Origin: Calvatia gigantea
Taxonomy: Eukaryota; Basidiomycota; Agaricomycetes; Agaricales; Lycoperdaceae
NCBI GenBank assembly: GCA_025093985.1
Contig: JACAAK010000039.1
Location: 1 to 33,114, forward strand
DNA: 33,114 bases
Direction of reading: 5' to 3'
Made by a program: the position numbers and the translations under genes. How positions within the stretch are numbered: the first letter of the stretch is position 1; every line of letters starts with the position of its first letter. Positions 18,170-28,465 of this stretch are shown one piece after another. Below the pieces are notes generated by a model. It made no database searches, was not told the origin of the DNA, and saw only the letters and a list, made by a program, of their open reading frames with translations.

Positions 18170-19424
18170 ATGGGTTATCAGAAGATCATCGTTCCTGTGG
18201 ATGGTAGTAAAATTACCGTAAACGCAGATTTATCATTAAATGTTCCAAATCAACCGATTATTCCTTTTATTGAAGGTGATGGTATCGGTGTCGACATTAC
18301 ACCAGCCATGAAAACTGTAGTAGATGCTGCAGTACAAAAAGCATATGGTGGTAAACGCTCGATTGAGTGGATGGAAGTCTACTGTGGTGAAAAAGCCAAT
18401 AAAATTTATGGCTCGTATATGCCAGAAGAAACTTTTGATGCGCTACGCGAGTTTGTGGTTTCTATCAAAGGGCCTTTAACCACCCCCGTTGGCGGAGGTA
18501 TCCGTTCTTTGAATGTGGCGTTACGTCAAGAATTAGATTTGTATGTCTGTGTTCGCCCTGTACGTTGGTTTGAAGGGGTGCCATCACCTGTTCAGCACCC
18601 TGAGCTGACTGACATGGTTATTTTCCGTGAAAACTCAGAAGATATTTATGCAGGAATCGAATGGAAAGCCGATTCCCCTGAGGCGAAGAAAGTAATTAAG
18701 TTTCTCAAAGAAGAAATGGGCGTGACTAAAATCCGATTTGAAGATAACTGTGGTATTGGGATTAAGCCTGTATCGAAAGAGGGAACGCAGCGCCTTGTGC
18801 GTAAAGCCATTCAATTTGCGATTGATAATGATAAGCCGAGTGTGACCTTGGTTCACAAAGGCAATATCATGAAATATACCGAAGGGGGCATTTAAAGAGT
18901 GGGGTTATGAACTTGCGATGGACCGTTTCGGTGGTGAGCTCATTGATGGCGGGCCATGGGTAAAAATTAAAAATCCAAAAAATGGTAAAGACATCATCAT
19001 TAAAGATGTGATTGCCGATGCATTCTTGCAGCAGATTTTAATGCGTCCTGCGGACTATTCAGTGATTGCGACTTTAAACCTGAATGGTGACTATATTTCT
19101 GATGCACTGGCTGCAGAAGTTGGAGGGATTGGTATTGCGCCGGGTGCGAATATTGGCGGATCGATTTCTGTTTATGAAGCCACGCACGGAACAGCGCCAA
19201 AATATGCCGGTCAAGATAAAGTCAACCCAGGCTCCATTATTCTTTCTGCTGAAATGATGCTACGAGATATGGGCTGGGTAGAGGCGGCAGATTTGATTAT
19301 TAAAGGCATTTCAGGGGCAATTGAGGCGAAAACAGTCACTTATGATTTTGAGCGATTAATGCCGAATGCAACCTTATTGCGTTGTTCAGAGTTTGGTGAG
19401 GCTATTATTGCGAATATGGAATAA
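18170..19424 (+). pseudogene. icd: Dimeric NADP-dependent isocitrate dehydrogenase (IDH-I), frameshifted
   Basis: This is the E. coli Icd-type enzyme making 2-oxoglutarate from isocitrate. I choose ATG 18170 ([12 protein letters not shown]) behind a GGGAG site rather than an upstream TTG. Substrate-site segment [26 protein letters not shown] includes the Ser that AceK phosphorylates in E. coli. NADP preference is indicated by [16 protein letters not shown]. The frame breaks at the G run 18884-18888, where one G too many is present; removing it gives [17 protein letters not shown] and a 417-residue protein, against 416 in E. coli. A read error is likely. The monomeric isozyme lies 4 kb upstream. 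Confidence 0.9.
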
Positions 19425-19443
19425 GCTTTAAGCTGAATCGGTA

Positions 19444-19469
19444 GAAACCCGCACATGCTGTGGGTTTTC
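19444..19469 (+). terminator. Terminator of the dimeric icd gene
   Basis: Stem GAAACCCGCA / TGTGGGTTTTC with a G-T pair and a five-base loop, followed by TTTG. Confidence 0.65.
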
Positions 19470-19706
19470 TTTGTTGTGTTGAAAATAGGCCTGGAAATAT
19501 GTTTTCAATGTAAAACTAGGTTAAAGGATTCGTGCTTTAAGTGAGTATAGGTAAGGTCTAATAAAAAGAAGAGTTGATTATTAACCATAATTTATATATG
19601 TAATTACAATGAAGTACTTTGATACAGCTTATAGCTTGGGTTTTTAGCTGAGTGATGTATGGTGGTCTTTGTCGAATGTTACGGCAGATGATAAAGGAGT
19701 AGTCTC

Positions 19707-19880
19707 GTGGCTAATCAACAAAATCAACAGCAGAACAATCAGCAGCAACGTCAACAACAACCGAATCAACCGCAAGAACAACCAGATCAGCAACAACAGC
19801 AACAACAACCCAAACCAAATCAAGGTCAGCAAAAACAGCCGAATCAAAACCAACCGAACCCAAATCAGCAACAACGCTAG
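19707..19880 (+). CDS. Gln/Asn/Pro-rich small protein (57 aa)
   Basis: A 57-residue peptide starts at GTG 19707 with a good AAAGGAG site at 19693-19699 and ends at TAG 19880. About 30 residues are Gln, 10 Asn and 8 Pro, with a run of seven Gln in the middle and few charged residues. It has no hydrophobic segment, so it should be intrinsically disordered and perhaps prone to self-association. Codons CAA and CAG are mixed, which argues against a recent triplet-repeat expansion. The strongly Leu-rich frame on the opposite strand and the Asn/Ser-rich frame are shadows of this repeat. It sits directly before a Lys-rich peptide gene. I know no function. Confidence 0.65.
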   Translation: MANQQNQQQNNQQQRQQQPNQPQEQPDQQQQQQQPKPNQGQQKQPNQNQPNPNQQQR

Positions 19881-19966
19881 GCGTATTGCTATTTTATGAA
19901 CGAATGTTAAAGGTATTTCAAGGAAGAATCGATCATAGATAGAGAGTTGAACCAAAGGAGGACCCT

Positions 19967-20083
19967 ATGTCGAATAATGTTGTGAAAACATTAAAACAGA
20001 AGATCAAAGCACGTTTAAAAAAGATCTCTAAGCATCAGTCTAAGCTGAAAGCCTTGGAGAAAAAACTGAAGAAGCGTAAGTAG
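19967..20083 (+). CDS. Lys-rich very basic small protein (38 aa)
   Basis: The start ATG 19967 is preceded by a near-ideal AAAGGAGGA at 19954-19962. The 38 residues contain 14 Lys, 2 Arg and only 1 Glu. Aliphatic residues at 6, 9, 13, 17, 20, 27, 30 and 34 give an amphipathic helix or short coiled-coil pattern (for example VVKTLKQKIKARL). A 12-bp terminator stem follows 22 bases after the stop. A nucleic-acid, membrane or polyanion-binding role is plausible from charge alone. It may form a unit with the Gln-rich peptide gene 86 bases upstream. Confidence 0.65.
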   Translation: MSNNVVKTLKQKIKARLKKISKHQSKLKALEKKLKKRK

Positions 20084-20104
20084 TTTTACGTGATTTATTT
20101 GAAG

Positions 20105-20133
20105 CAAAGCCCTCATTTTATATGAGGGCTTTG
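20105..20133 (+). terminator. Terminator after the Lys-rich peptide gene
   Basis: A 12-bp perfect stem CAAAGCCCTCAT / ATGAGGGCTTTG with a five-base loop. The T run lies within the descending arm only. Confidence 0.7.
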
Positions 20134-20234
20134 CCGTTACATATATAGGATATCTTTCAATATATGAGGCATTTAGTATGAAAAGGTAACTTTATCTTAT
20201 TTTAATCTCTAAAAATTACCTGAGTAGTTGAATC

Positions 20235-20786
20235 ATGCCTCGTTTAGTTCTGAGTGGAGCTATTTTAAGTATAAGTCTGCTGATGAGTGGATGTCAGCCA
20301 CCGGCTTCGGGTGAAGCAGCAGGTTTGAGTTATCCATATTTATATTGGCAGTTATATAAGACGCCTTTAACAAAAAACTTAAATGTGCCTGTACTAGGTG
20401 TAAGCCATAAGCAGATACAAGATACTTGGGGGGCAGCACGTGGTCAGGGACGAAAACATCAAGGTATTGATATCTTCGCTAAACGTGGAACACCTGTCTT
20501 AAGCGCTACATCAGGCATTGTCTTGGATGTCGGCCTCAATAGTCTAGGTGGACAAGTAGTATGGATAATGGGACCAAACTTAAGCCGTCACTACTATGCA
20601 CATTTAGATGCTTATGCGCCTGATATTCAAACTGGTGATTGGGTTGAAGTGGGAGAAGTATTGGGCTATGTCGGGAACACGGGCAATGCCAAGAATACGC
20701 CACCACATTTGCACTATGGAATTTATAGGACTGGAAAAGGAGCTGTGAATCCTTATCCATATTTAACTTTAAATGCATTGAAATAA
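20235..20786 (+). CDS. M23-family (LytM) metallopeptidase lipoprotein
   Basis: A 183-residue predicted lipoprotein: a hydrophobic signal leads to LLMSGC with the lipidated Cys at residue 20. The M23 zinc site is complete, with His75 and Asp79 in RKHQGIDIF and His158-x-His160 in PPHLHYG, so it should be an active peptidoglycan endopeptidase rather than an inactive activator. The domain fold is short, with no LysM or coiled-coil part. It stands alone, and the frame is intact. Its place is the periplasmic face of the inner or outer membrane. Confidence 0.9.
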   Translation: MPRLVLSGAILSISLLMSGCQPPASGEAAGLSYPYLYWQLYKTPLTKNLNVPVLGVSHKQIQDTWGAARGQGRKHQGIDIFAKRGTPVLSATSGIVLDVGLNSLGGQVVWIMGPNLSRHYYAHLDAYAPDIQTGDWVEVGEVLGYVGNTGNAKNTPPHLHYGIYRTGKGAVNPYPYLTLNALK

Positions 20787-21005
20787 CCGAGCTTTAGTAT
20801 ACAGATATAAAAGTTCGAATGCATGAATTGTATTGGTTATAGAAGGCACATCAATTGGGTTCTTTTCTTATATTTACACAGTACATTTGTATTATTTAGA
20901 GGTAAGTTAAAAATATTACAGGTATTTAACATGGATGACCCTCTATAACGCGCCCGACTAACGCAAGTAGGTTAATTCTTTTTTGATTCTCTTCAATGCG
21001 AAGGC

Positions 21006-22208
21006 TTAAAAGGCCTCTTTTTTAGTTGTTGGATTGGAGGTGGATGTCCTACGAGTAAAATAAAATAGTTGCAGTGTTCCTAAACCGAGGACACCTGCAG
21101 CAAGCATAAACTGAAAGTGATATGACCAACCCAAATGCTGCAAGGCACTAAAACTTAAACCACCGACTAGCTGGACCGTTGCAAAGCTAAGTGTTGCCAT
21201 ACTCCACAACTTTTTATATGCCAAGCCGTAGAGTTGTAAGATGGTGTAGGAGGTGAGAAAGACTACAGCAGGGTTCAGTAGACCTGTGAGAAATGAAGAC
21301 AGGAGCGTAAATACAGGCGAAAAACTCAGAACCGCAATAAAAACTGCCGCAATATAGACACTGTATAGAATCTTTAAAGCCAGAAAGTTGCCAAATTTAC
21401 GTGCTAAAGCATAAGCAGTCGCTGCACCCAAAGCGCTGCCTAAGCCATATAAAATCCAGTTAAAGTTGATCCAATATAAATTCAGCGTTAAAACATGACT
21501 TAAATAATCAATCCAAAACAAAGAATGGGGAATATAGGCAAAGGCGCTGCAGGCATAAACAATGAGTAAACTATAGTAAATTTTATTCACTGTATGAGTC
21601 TGGGGCTGGCTTGTAGGGATACTGTGTAGTTGCTTTTGGAAAGGACGAACCAGTCTCCACAATAACCACGTAATGACAAATGCAAAGCTACAGAGAATGA
21701 ACCATGCGCTACTGATTGCAATACGGTCTAAATACGGCATAAACAGCGTGGCTGCCAATACACCAATTCCTATTCCGCTAAATCCAATCAGGTTAATTTT
21801 AAAACGGTGCTGTAACTCACTGCACTGCGCCACAATACTGGGTGATAGAATCATCAGCAAACCACCGCCGATACCTGAAATGATGCGCCACACCAAATAC
21901 CAGACTTCATTAAAATGCGAAAATGCACAGGCAAACAGACTGATTGAACCAAAGAGCGCAGCAAAAATGATATAGATCGGCATTTTTACATTTTGTGGCA
22001 ACTTCATCGCCCAAAATGCGCCGATCAGATAGCCCAGCAGATTGGCGCTACCGAGTAGGCTGGCGAAATTGTGTGACCATTCATAGGCTTCGCGAGTGGA
22101 CGGCAGTAGAGCGGTATAAGAAAAACGTAAGATGCCAATTCCCAAGCACATACTCAGGCAGAGAAAGAGACTCAGTTGTACGGTGCTTGAGAACGTCCTG
22201 TTCATCAT
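21006..22208 (-). CDS. MFS transporter, YbfB/YjiJ family
   Basis: A 400-residue inner-membrane protein with about 12 hydrophobic helices. The N-terminal part, GIGILRFSYTALLP, followed by SANLLGYLIGAFWA and WRIISGIGGGLLMILSPSIV, is characteristic of the YbfB/YjiJ branch of the major facilitator superfamily. Substrates of this branch are not established. Start is ATG 22208 or the adjacent ATG 22205; neither has a strong ribosome-binding site. The downstream flavin-reductase-like gene on the same strand lies upstream in transcription, with a gap of about 110 bases. The frame is intact. Confidence 0.88.
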   Translation of the reverse strand: MMNRTFSSTVQLSLFLCLSMCLGIGILRFSYTALLPSTREAYEWSHNFASLLGSANLLGYLIGAFWAMKLPQNVKMPIYIIFAALFGSISLFACAFSHFNEVWYLVWRIISGIGGGLLMILSPSIVAQCSELQHRFKINLIGFSGIGIGVLAATLFMPYLDRIAISSAWFILCSFAFVITWLLWRLVRPFQKQLHSIPTSQPQTHTVNKIYYSLLIVYACSAFAYIPHSLFWIDYLSHVLTLNLYWINFNWILYGLGSALGAATAYALARKFGNFLALKILYSVYIAAVFIAVLSFSPVFTLLSSFLTGLLNPAVVFLTSYTILQLYGLAYKKLWSMATLSFATVQLVGGLSFSALQHLGWSYHFQFMLAAGVLGLGTLQLFYFTRRTSTSNPTTKKEAF

Positions 22209-22316
22209 AATTTGACTATTTGTTTAAAAAACACACTTGAACTATAAGATGAAATTTACAATAAAACAATCGGGTGATGTCCACCTTTAGTCGAGCGGAG
22301 TAAAGGCGAAGTCAAT

Positions 22317-22922
22317 TTAATCAGTATCTTTAAGTGCATTGATATCCACTGCATCACCAATGGTATAAAAGTGTCCGCCTGCAACATGATGGATGCTTTT
22401 CCATTCATCTGCGGCTTCATGGTAGTACCAATGCCCATCTCTAAAAACCCGATCATCGGCATAAGCAGCAATGACTTTGCCAATAAACAAGTCATGCTGT
22501 TGCTGATTATGTGGTTCAGGAATGAGTTCACACAGAATCCATGCACTACAGCCTTCAACCACTGGAATTGGGCTGTGACCAAACTGAAAAAGTTCGACCC
22601 CACACTGACGTAACTTTTCAGGAGCATCATATTGACTGATCATGCCCAGTGCGTAGACCATTTTCAGCTGTTTAAGTGTAGGGACTTGCAGCGCAAACAA
22701 ACCTGATTTTTCAATAATACTGCGGGTTTTTGTCGATTTATCGAGTACGACCGTCACTTTGGCTGGGCTAAACTCTAGAGCGCATGCCCAAGCCGCGGCC
22801 ATGACATTGGTGCTTTCATCATCTTGACTGGAAACCAGCACGGTTGGGCCGTGGTTGAGTAGCCGATATGCTTTTTCTAAAGGGACGGGCAGAATGTGAG
22901 AATTAAGCAAAGATTGATTCAT
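22317..22922 (-). CDS. Flavin reductase-like FMN-binding split-barrel protein
   Basis: A 201-residue protein of the flavin reductase (split-barrel) family, which binds FMN and in characterised members reduces flavin with NAD(P)H or acts as an oxidoreductase partner. I choose ATG 22922 (MNQSLLNSHILPV). Family segments are GPTVLVSSQDDESTNVMAAAWA and the flavin-contacting STKTRSIIEKSGLFALQVP. The middle segment ending in DLFIGKVIAAYADD corresponds to the usual conserved G-x-V. The frame is intact. It is divergent from tcyP. The specific substrate cannot be named. Confidence 0.85.
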   Translation of the reverse strand: MNQSLLNSHILPVPLEKAYRLLNHGPTVLVSSQDDESTNVMAAAWACALEFSPAKVTVVLDKSTKTRSIIEKSGLFALQVPTLKQLKMVYALGMISQYDAPEKLRQCGVELFQFGHSPIPVVEGCSAWILCELIPEPHNQQQHDLFIGKVIAAYADDRVFRDGHWYYHEAADEWKSIHHVAGGHFYTIGDAVDINALKDTD

Positions 22923-23081
22923 GTAAAAGAACACTTTAACAGCCGTTTAAATGCTTTATACCACATTCTAAAACTGCCAATTCAGTCTAAATTTGTACAT
23001 TCAGCGTGGAATATGGCGCAAAACAGTAAGCCCGTTTAAATTTTGATTTATAATTATGACAGCATCATTTAGGGAAACAAT

Positions 23082-24470
23082 ATGAATATCCCCTTAATCG
23101 TCAATGTCATCATTTTTATTGCATTGCTTTTTTTACTGGGCCGAACCCGTAAAACCGATTGGAGTTTAGCGAAGAAGGTACTGGCAGGTCTCTGTCTCGG
23201 TATTGTTTTTGGTCTCACTTTACATGGGTTTTATGGTACGAATTCGCCTGTACTGCAAGAGTCGGTACAGTGGTTTAATTTGGTCGGTAAAGGCTATGTC
23301 AAACTACTACAAATGGTGGTGATGCCTTTGGTATTTGTTTCCATTTTAGGCGCTGTGATTAAGCTGCACGATGCGGGTTCATTGGGTAAAATTAGTTTTA
23401 TCAGTATTGGGACTTTGTTATTTACTACCGCGATTGCTGCATTTGTCGGTGTGGTGGTGACCAATCTGTTCGGCTTAACTGCGGCAGGTTTAGTGCAAGG
23501 TACACAAGAAACTGAACGTTTAAATAGGATTCAAACTGACTATGTCGGGCAAGTGGCTGACTTGCAAGTGCCTGATTTATTTCTGTCATTTATTCCGAGC
23601 AATCCTTTTGCCGAGCTGACTGGGGCACATCCAACCTCCATTATTAGTGTAGTCATTTTTGCAGTGTTTTTAGGCATTGCAGGTTTGAACCTCATGAAAG
23701 CGGATGCTGAGAAAGGGCAAAAGCTGTTGTCTGCAATTGACATCTTGCAAGCGTGGGTCATGAAGTTGGTGCGTCTAATTATGATGCTCACTCCTTACGG
23801 TGTGTTCGCACTCATGACCAATATTGTGGCCAACTCTAAAATGGCGGACATCTTAAACTTAGGTGGCTTCTTGGTTGCGTCTTATATCGGCTTGGCGATT
23901 ATGTTTATCGTGCACGCTGTGATTTTGGCGCTCACAGGCGTGAACCCAATTCAGTTCTTTAAAAAGGTTTGGCCTGTGCTGACCTTTGCGTTTACCAGCC
24001 GTTCAAGTGCTGCCAGTATTCCTTTAAATATTGAAGCGCAAACACGACGTCTGGGTGTACCTGAGTCGATTGCCAGCTTTTCAGCATCATTTGGTACGAC
24101 CATTGGGCAAAACGGCTGTGCGGGGCTGTATCCTGCAATGTTAGCCGTTATGGTTGCACCGACAGTGGGTATTAATCCGCTCGATCCACTTTGGATTTTG
24201 ACTTTGGTTTGTGTTGTGACCTTGAGTTCGATTGGGGTGGCTGGTGTAGGTGGTGGAGCAACATTTGCAGCACTGATTGTCCTGCCAATGCTGGGCTTGC
24301 CTGTGACTTTGGTTGCACTGCTTATTTCAATTGAGCCTTTAATTGATATGGGGCGTACGGCTTTGAATGTGAATGGTTCTATGACCGCAGGTGTCGTGAC
24401 CAGCCAAGTCTTAGGTCAAACGGATAAGCGTATTTTTGAGCAAGACAATGTGGACTTAAAAGAAGTTTAA
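23082..24470 (+). CDS. tcyP: L-cystine uptake symporter TcyP
   Basis: A 462-residue inner-membrane symporter of the dicarboxylate/amino acid:cation (DAACS) family. The sequence is very close to E. coli TcyP (YdjN) through the whole length, for example [30 protein letters not shown] and [16 protein letters not shown], so cystine is the likely cargo. ATG 23082 follows AGGGAAA at normal spacing. The frame is intact. The gene ends at a good terminator and has no partner genes. Regulation by sulfur supply is known for the family in other bacteria, but no Cys-box can be recognised here. Confidence 0.93.
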   Translation: MNIPLIVNVIIFIALLFLLGRTRKTDWSLAKKVLAGLCLGIVFGLTLHGFYGTNSPVLQESVQWFNLVGKGYVKLLQMVVMPLVFVSILGAVIKLHDAGSLGKISFISIGTLLFTTAIAAFVGVVVTNLFGLTAAGLVQGTQETERLNRIQTDYVGQVADLQVPDLFLSFIPSNPFAELTGAHPTSIISVVIFAVFLGIAGLNLMKADAEKGQKLLSAIDILQAWVMKLVRLIMMLTPYGVFALMTNIVANSKMADILNLGGFLVASYIGLAIMFIVHAVILALTGVNPIQFFKKVWPVLTFAFTSRSSAASIPLNIEAQTRRLGVPESIASFSASFGTTIGQNGCAGLYPAMLAVMVAPTVGINPLDPLWILTLVCVVTLSSIGVAGVGGGATFAALIVLPMLGLPVTLVALLISIEPLIDMGRTALNVNGSMTAGVVTSQVLGQTDKRIFEQDNVDLKEV

Positions 24471-24497
24471 GCTGAGCAATATATAGCTTATGAACTG

Positions 24498-24531
24498 AAA
24501 AGAAGCCTATCTTCATGATTAGGCTTCTTTT
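24498..24531 (+). terminator. Terminator of tcyP
   Basis: Stem AAAAGAAGCCTA / TAGGCTTCTTTT around a ten-base loop, followed by T-rich sequence. Confidence 0.8.
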
Positions 24532-24622
24532 TATTGGGCGTGTATCCATAAATGACTAAAAACTGTATCTACTTTTTTACTCAGTTTTTTGCAAAATAAA
24601 GCTTCAATTTAGGAGAAAAACG

Positions 24623-25450
24623 ATGAAAATGTATCAAGTCGATGCCTTTACAACTGAATTATTCAAAGGTAATCCTGCCGCTGTGATTGTGCGTGATGAA
24701 TGGTTAGCAGTAGATTTGATGCAGAATATTGCCTTGGAAAATAATTTGGCAGAAACGGCTTTTGTGAAAGTCATTAATGCTGAAAACTATGAAATTCGCT
24801 GGTTCACCCCTCAGGTTGAAGTGGACTTTTGTGGGCACGCGACTTTAGCCAGTAGTTTTGTCCTGTTTCGTGATTATACCGATACCAAACGTATCCAGTT
24901 TCATGTAAAAGACTTGGGTATTTTTATCATTAATCAAGATGCTGACGGCAAGATTCATATGAATTTTCCAATTCGTGCACCGCAAAAGTTAGAAGACTAT
25001 CCTGCGGAAATTCATGAATTGGTCGATTGTGAAATTAAAGAAGTCTATTTAAACCCACAGGCTTATATTTTAGTGTGTGAGTCTGAGCAGGCAGTTAAGG
25101 ATGCCAAACCAAACTTGGATAAAATTCGTCAAATGGCAGAAAAGCACAAAGTCAGTACCGCGATTACTGCTGAAAACTTGGATGTTACCCTGACGTCAAC
25201 ATCTCAAGACTATGACTATATCGCGCGTTATTTCGCACCGCATAAAGGCATCAATGAAGACCCTGTAACGGGCTCCATGCATACAGGTCTTGCACCCTTG
25301 TGGGCGGAGAAGTTGGGTAAAACCTCATTGATTGCCTATCAGGCATCGAGCCGTGGTGGATTACTGTACTGTGATATTCAGTCTGAAACGCGAATCCAAA
25401 TTTCTGGCTATGCCAAGTTATATATGACGGCTGAACTTTACTTAGATTAA
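24623..25450 (+). CDS. PhzF-family epimerase/isomerase-like protein
   Basis: A 275-residue protein of the PhzF/diaminopimelate-epimerase fold. It opens MKMYQVDAFTTELFKGNPAAVI. The catalytic Glu lies in ENNLAETAFV near residue 45, and further family marks are FTPQVEVDFCGHAT and the C-terminal loop NEDPVTGSMHTGL. The ATG 24623 is preceded by AGGAG at seven bases. PhzF proteins outside phenazine operons have mostly unknown substrates, and no phenazine genes are near, so I give no specific reaction. The frame is intact. Confidence 0.9.
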   Translation: MKMYQVDAFTTELFKGNPAAVIVRDEWLAVDLMQNIALENNLAETAFVKVINAENYEIRWFTPQVEVDFCGHATLASSFVLFRDYTDTKRIQFHVKDLGIFIINQDADGKIHMNFPIRAPQKLEDYPAEIHELVDCEIKEVYLNPQAYILVCESEQAVKDAKPNLDKIRQMAEKHKVSTAITAENLDVTLTSTSQDYDYIARYFAPHKGINEDPVTGSMHTGLAPLWAEKLGKTSLIAYQASSRGGLLYCDIQSETRIQISGYAKLYMTAELYLD

Positions 25451-25551
25451 GTTGTAATTCTTTTAAATTAAAACTACTGGTGAAAAATAAGCATTGATTA
25501 AAATGCTATTTTTCACCAAATTACTATAAAAATAATTTAACTTTCCTCTAT

Positions 25552-25570
25552 GATGTTGAGAATCATTCAT
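25552..25570 (+). promoter_or_regulatory. Fur-box-like site before the M16 peptidase gene
   Basis: The sequence TGAGAATCATTCATA matches the 7-1-7 Fur pattern (TGAnAAT-N-ATTnTCA) in the left arm fully and in the right arm partly. It lies 27 bases before the start codon, where a bound repressor would cover the promoter. Iron control is an inference. Confidence 0.4.
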
Positions 25571-25596
25571 ATTTTGTCGAATTATTTGGAAAAATA

Positions 25597-28375
25597 ATGT
25601 TAATGCGTTTTAAAACATTGAGTTTGTCGGTATTGCTACTTGGCTTTGGGGGCACAGTATGGGCACAACCCGTATTGGTAAAATCGGAACAGAAAATTGA
25701 AGAATATAAATTAGATAACGGTTTACGTATTATTCTTGCGCCAAACGATAAAGAAAATAAAGTGTATATGAATATGGTCTATTTGACTGGTTCATTGAAC
25801 GATCCCAAAGGTAAGGGCGGTTTAGCGCACCTACTGGAACATTTAGCGTTCAAGGGGACTAAAAATGTGCCAGAGGACGAGTTTCAGCGCCGTTTAGATC
25901 AATACGGTTTAATGAATAATGCCAGCACGGACTATTATTCAACCAAATATATTAATGTGGTTCGTCCTGAACAAAATGCAATTAATGAGCTAATTCATCT
26001 TGAAGCCGAGCGTATGGATGGTTTGGTGCTCCAAGAAAAATATGTACCGTCTGAAATCGCGATTGTAAAACGCGAGCGTGAATTCCGTATGGATCAGCCT
26101 TTTTCGGTACTCATGGATCAGATGTGGAAGTCTGCTTATGGTAATCAATATTTAGGGCGTTTACCGATTGGTGATTTAAACGAGTTACAGTCAATCAAAA
26201 TGGCTGAACTGAATAAGTTTTATCGTGACTGGTATGCACCGAATAATGCGGTATTTGTCATTTCAGGTAAGTTTGATCAAGCAGCTGTACTGAAGCAGAT
26301 TGATGAAAAGTTTAGTGCGATTAAAGCGCGCGCTGTGCCTGCGAAAGTCAAAGTGCCTGTCTTAGATGCAAGTAAGATTAAAGATCGTCAGTTTGTGGTG
26401 AAAAAAGGCAGTAATTTCGCCAAATATAATATCTACCTGAATGGTAAAAACGAGAACATTAAGACTGCGCTGGCGGTGTCACCGTATTTATACACCATGC
26501 AACCCAGTGGACATTTGTACCAAAGCATTGTAGAAACGGGAACGGCGACAGCTGTTCAGTCGACCACATGGTTAGACCAAGATTTCAATATGGTGTTTAT
26601 GGGCGCAGTTTATGCACCGAACCATGATGTGAAAAAAGTCGAGTCCGGCTTTGGTTGCTGGGGTAGAAAAAACACCAAGCTTCAACGAGGTTGAGCTCAA
26701 CCGTGTGAAGAGCATGATTAAAAATGCCCAAGAAAGCATGTTCAGCAGCGCAACGGCAGTCGGTGGCATGCTCAGTGACTACGTGGTTTCTGCCAATGGT
26801 GATTGGACACAATACTTTAAAGATCAGCAACAGTTACAACAGCTCAGCGTTACACAAGTCAATCAACGCTTAGATGACTTTTTAGTACCTGAGCATCGTA
26901 TTTCAGGCACTATTTTACCGACCCCAGAAGATCAGAAAAAGGCACTTGAACAAGCGGCAGCAGCGACCCCACCAAAAACTTTAGACCAACAAGCCGTGGC
27001 TGAAGAACCATTGAAAGATGTCAGTGCGTATAAGGCAGAAGTGGCTGGATATGTAAAAAGCTCAAAGCAGTATTTAGAAAGTGCTGAAAAAAAAATTCAG
27101 CGTGGCAAGTTAAAAAATGGCATGCAATATGCGCTGTACCCAAGTACTACGCGTGATGATAAGACTTATGCCACCATTTCGATTGATTTTGGTACTGCAG
27201 AAAGTTTGTTTAATAAAGCAGAGTTATTAGACCTAACTTCTTATTTACTGCTCAGAGCGTCAACTCAATATAGCTTGCAAGATATTGCCGATCATTCTAT
27301 AGATGCGGGTGGTGGTGCAAGTGCAGCAAGTAATGGCAATGGGATTAATATTTCAATCGTGGCGAAGAAAGAAAAGTTTGATGAATTTTTTAACTTCGTG
27401 ATCGATGTACTTAAAAATCCAACCTTTGAACAAAGCCAGTTTGATTTGATTAAGTCACAAAGCTTAGCAAGTCTAGATCGACCGTATACAGAACCTGAAA
27501 CTGTAGCGGCTTTAACCATTGCTCGTTTACTTGAAACTTATCCAATTGGGGATATTCGACATCACTTCGAGCCTGAATATGTCAAGAAGCAGTATCAGGC
27601 CGCAACACAAGCTCAGGTTAAACAGCTGTATCAGCAGTTTTTCGCGATGAATCATGCACAAATTTCGGTGACGGGTGTGATTGATACGAAAAAGATGAAA
27701 AAGACTTTAAATCAGGCTTTTGCAAACTGGAATTCGGCAGCGCCTTATCAGCGGATTACTTCTGACTTTACGGCATATAAAGCGCAGCGTGTACATGCAC
27801 TGTCAGAGCAGCGTGAGTTTGGTAGCTATCAGAGTATTATGACGTTCCCTGTGGGCACATACCACCCAGATGCACCTGCCTTACAGGTACTCGAGCACAT
27901 TTTAGGTGAGTCACAATTATCTTCTCGTTTGGCGCAAGAGCTACGTGAAAAGAATGCCTTGGTCTATGGTTTTGGTAGCAGTATTTCGCTGGATGACTGG
28001 ACGGAGTCAGGAGCGCTGACGATTGATGCGAACTATAGCGCAGGCAAATCGGCTCAAGTGTCTCAAGCGGTGTATAAAGTGTTGAATGAGTTACTGGCTA
28101 AAGGCGTTACTGAACAGGAAGTGGAAGCTGCCAAGGCTGATATTTTGAAAAAGCGTGTGACTGCACTTGAAGATAGTCGCAATATCCATCGCATGCTGAT
28201 TCCTCAAATGAAGCGTAATCGTACTTTACTGGATCGCGAACAGCGTGATTTAGCATTGGCGAAAATTAGTAAAGCCGATGTTGATGCGGTGATTCAGAAG
28301 TATATTAAGCTGGATCAGTTGGTTGAAGTGATGGCCGACCAATATGGCAAAGCGCAGCCAGCGCTGAAAAAGTAA
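25597..28375 (+). pseudogene. Tandem M16 (insulinase/pitrilysin-like) zinc peptidase, frameshifted
   Basis: An exported two-repeat M16 protein of 925 residues if intact. A signal peptide ends near VWAQ. The inverted zinc motif HLLEH is at residues 78-82 (GLAHLLEHLAFKGT) in the first half. The second half keeps the fold (ALYPSTTRDDKTYATISIDFG, VLEHILGESQLSSRLAQELREK) but has no zinc motif at the matching place, the usual active/inactive pairing. The frame breaks at 26647-26648, where GG stands for a single G; removing one gives VKKVESALVAGVEKTPSF. ATG 25597 follows GGA at six bases. A Fur-like site precedes it. Probably a read error. Confidence 0.9.
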
Positions 28376-28393
28376 AGATTTCAGTTTTCATTT

Positions 28394-28427
28394 AAAAAGA
28401 ACCCCTCAAAATTGAGGGGTTCTTTTT
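28394..28427. terminator. Strong terminator between the M16 peptidase and amidohydrolase
   Basis: A 16-bp perfect stem (AAAAAGAACCCCTCAA and complement) with a minimal AA loop, flanked by A and T runs. It serves both converging genes. Confidence 0.85.
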
Positions 28428-28465
28428 GTTATAGCTTTTAGAAATTAGTTTTCTTATTTTTTCAA

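Noticed and set aside
19644..19955. Leu/Ile-rich minus-strand frame that looks like a membrane protein, and an overlapping Asn/Ser-rich plus-strand frame
   Set aside because: Both are out-of-frame readings of the CAA/CAG-rich coding region of the Gln-rich peptide.
22284..22306. Hairpin CCTTTA/TAAAGG after the flavin-reductase-like gene
   Set aside because: Short stem without a T run on the relevant strand; not called a terminator.
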